Source: Shewanella oncorhynchi (lineage in GTDB: Bacteria; Pseudomonadota; Gammaproteobacteria; Enterobacterales; Shewanellaceae). From it: a stretch of 64,000 nucleotides of DNA. The position numbers and the translations under genes are program-made. The notes beneath the pieces were generated by a model. That model saw only the letters and a list, made by a program, of their open reading frames with translations, was not told where the DNA came from and searched no databases. Location: positions 63,641 to 127,640 of the forward strand of contig NZ_JABAEB010000003.1 in assembly GCF_012584455.1 (NCBI RefSeq), written 5' to 3'. Shown here piece by piece: positions 63,510 through 64,000 of this stretch. Each line of letters begins with the position of its first letter. Position 1 is the stretch's first letter.

Positions 63510-64000
63510 TTAGGCTAGTTTTACCAACATTTTACCGCGATTCTTACCTTCAAATAGACCGATAAAAGCATCAGGTGCTTGTTCAAGCCCTTGATAAATT
63601 GTTTGTTCTGCTTTGACTTTTCCTTCCGCTAACCATTGAGCCATTTTTGCGGTGAACTCAGGATAATGCGCCCAATGTTCGGATACGATAAAACCTTCTA
63701 ACTTGAGTTTTCGCATTACAATTAGGGCTAAGTTGTCAGGGCCAGGTGTTGGAGTTGTGTTGTTATATTGCGAAATCATACCGCAAACAGCGATACGTCC
63801 ATGATCTTTCATATTGCTCAGCGCTGCGGCTAAATGCTCGCCACCGACGTTCTCAAAATACACGTCAATTCCTTCTGGGGCTGCTTTTGTCAACGCTTGG
63901 GTAAGATTGCCACAAGTCTTGTAATTGATGACCGCATCAACACCATAACTTTTTAATAATTCAGCTTTTTCATCTGAACCGACAGAGGCTATTACACGAG
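63510..64000 (-). CDS. NADP-dependent oxidoreductase, CurA/MDR family (5' end outside window)
   Basis: The frame runs off the window edge; about 163 C-terminal residues are visible. Reading to position 64000 gives VIASVGSDEKAELLKSYGVDAV, a dinucleotide-binding segment, then the family segment GIDVYFENVGGEHLAAAL and the C-terminal EGKNRGKMLVKL. Medium-chain reductase of the curcumin/prostaglandin-like family, acting on enones or quinones. An apparent start at 63893 is an internal TTG. Confidence 0.88.
   Translation of the reverse strand, partial: RVIASVGSDEKAELLKSYGVDAVINYKTCGNLTQALTKAAPEGIDVYFENVGGEHLAAALSNMKDHGRIAVCGMISQYNNTTPTPGPDNLALIVMRKLKLEGFIVSEHWAHYPEFTAKMAQWLAEGKVKAEQTIYQGLEQAPDAFIGLFEGKNRGKMLVKLA

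Overview
The window is chromosomal DNA of a gammaproteobacterium, almost certainly a Shewanella. The evidence is the gene order folD - tRNA cluster - tig-clpP-clpX-lon-hupB-ppiD, then sapABCDF / pspF-pspABC / ycjXF, dinG-polB, and a TonB2-type operon (DUF3450, TtpC-like, ExbB, ExbD, TonB, TPR protein). Base composition is moderate apart from an AT-rich stretch at about 38.3-41.1 kb. I recognised the genus from remembered gene order and protein families; no database search was run.

Layout. 1-1.7 kb: a heptamer tandem repeat ending at the folD stop, then a tRNA operon (a decayed tRNA-Pro copy, then Pro-TGG, Arg-TCT, His-GTG) behind a strong promoter with a GC-rich discriminator. 1.9-10.4 kb: the protein quality-control block tig, clpPX, lon, hupB, ppiD. 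Sigma32-like promoters precede clpP and lon, and good terminators separate the units. 10.6-17.6 kb (minus strand): a molbindin-like TOBE protein, the enoyl-ACP reductase fabV and the peptide-transport operon sapABCDF. FabV occupies the place that fabI holds after sapF in Escherichia coli. 17.6-23 kb: pspF divergent from pspABC, with a sigma54-type element, followed by ycjX-ycjF. 23.3-25.5 kb: methionine gamma-lyase, a secreted helix-hairpin-helix protein and the 4.5S SRP RNA.

25.7-33.7 kb is an SOS divergon. One perfect LexA box lies between dinG (minus strand) and polB (plus strand). Five more genes follow dinG with gaps or overlaps of at most about 33 bp: a TSUP permease, priC, a DUF2057 protein, a histone-deacetylase-fold protein and a ComFB-like protein. 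34-46.3 kb holds outer-membrane transport: a porin, a TonB-dependent receptor and the six-gene TonB2 energising operon. Between the receptor and the operon sits an AT-rich insertion with an orphan SAM methyltransferase and a decayed IS5-family element.

46.4-64 kb is mostly housekeeping: a degenerate GGDEF protein, a DUF885 lipoprotein, ppiC, a GNAT acetyltransferase, an S4 RNA-binding protein with rraB, a LysR/TSUP divergent pair, sbcD-sbcC, a mepM-like endopeptidase, small hypotheticals, a DEAD-box helicase, an RssA-type patatin and the 3' part of a CurA-like oxidoreductase that runs off the window.

I found no complete new defence or biosynthetic system, prophage or CRISPR array. The most interesting signals are the SOS box feeding a long mixed operon, the Lys-to-Arg change in the SapD Walker A motif, the tRNA-Pro relic at the head of the tRNA operon, a possible small RNA between hupB and ppiD, and the insertion between the receptor and its TonB2 operon.
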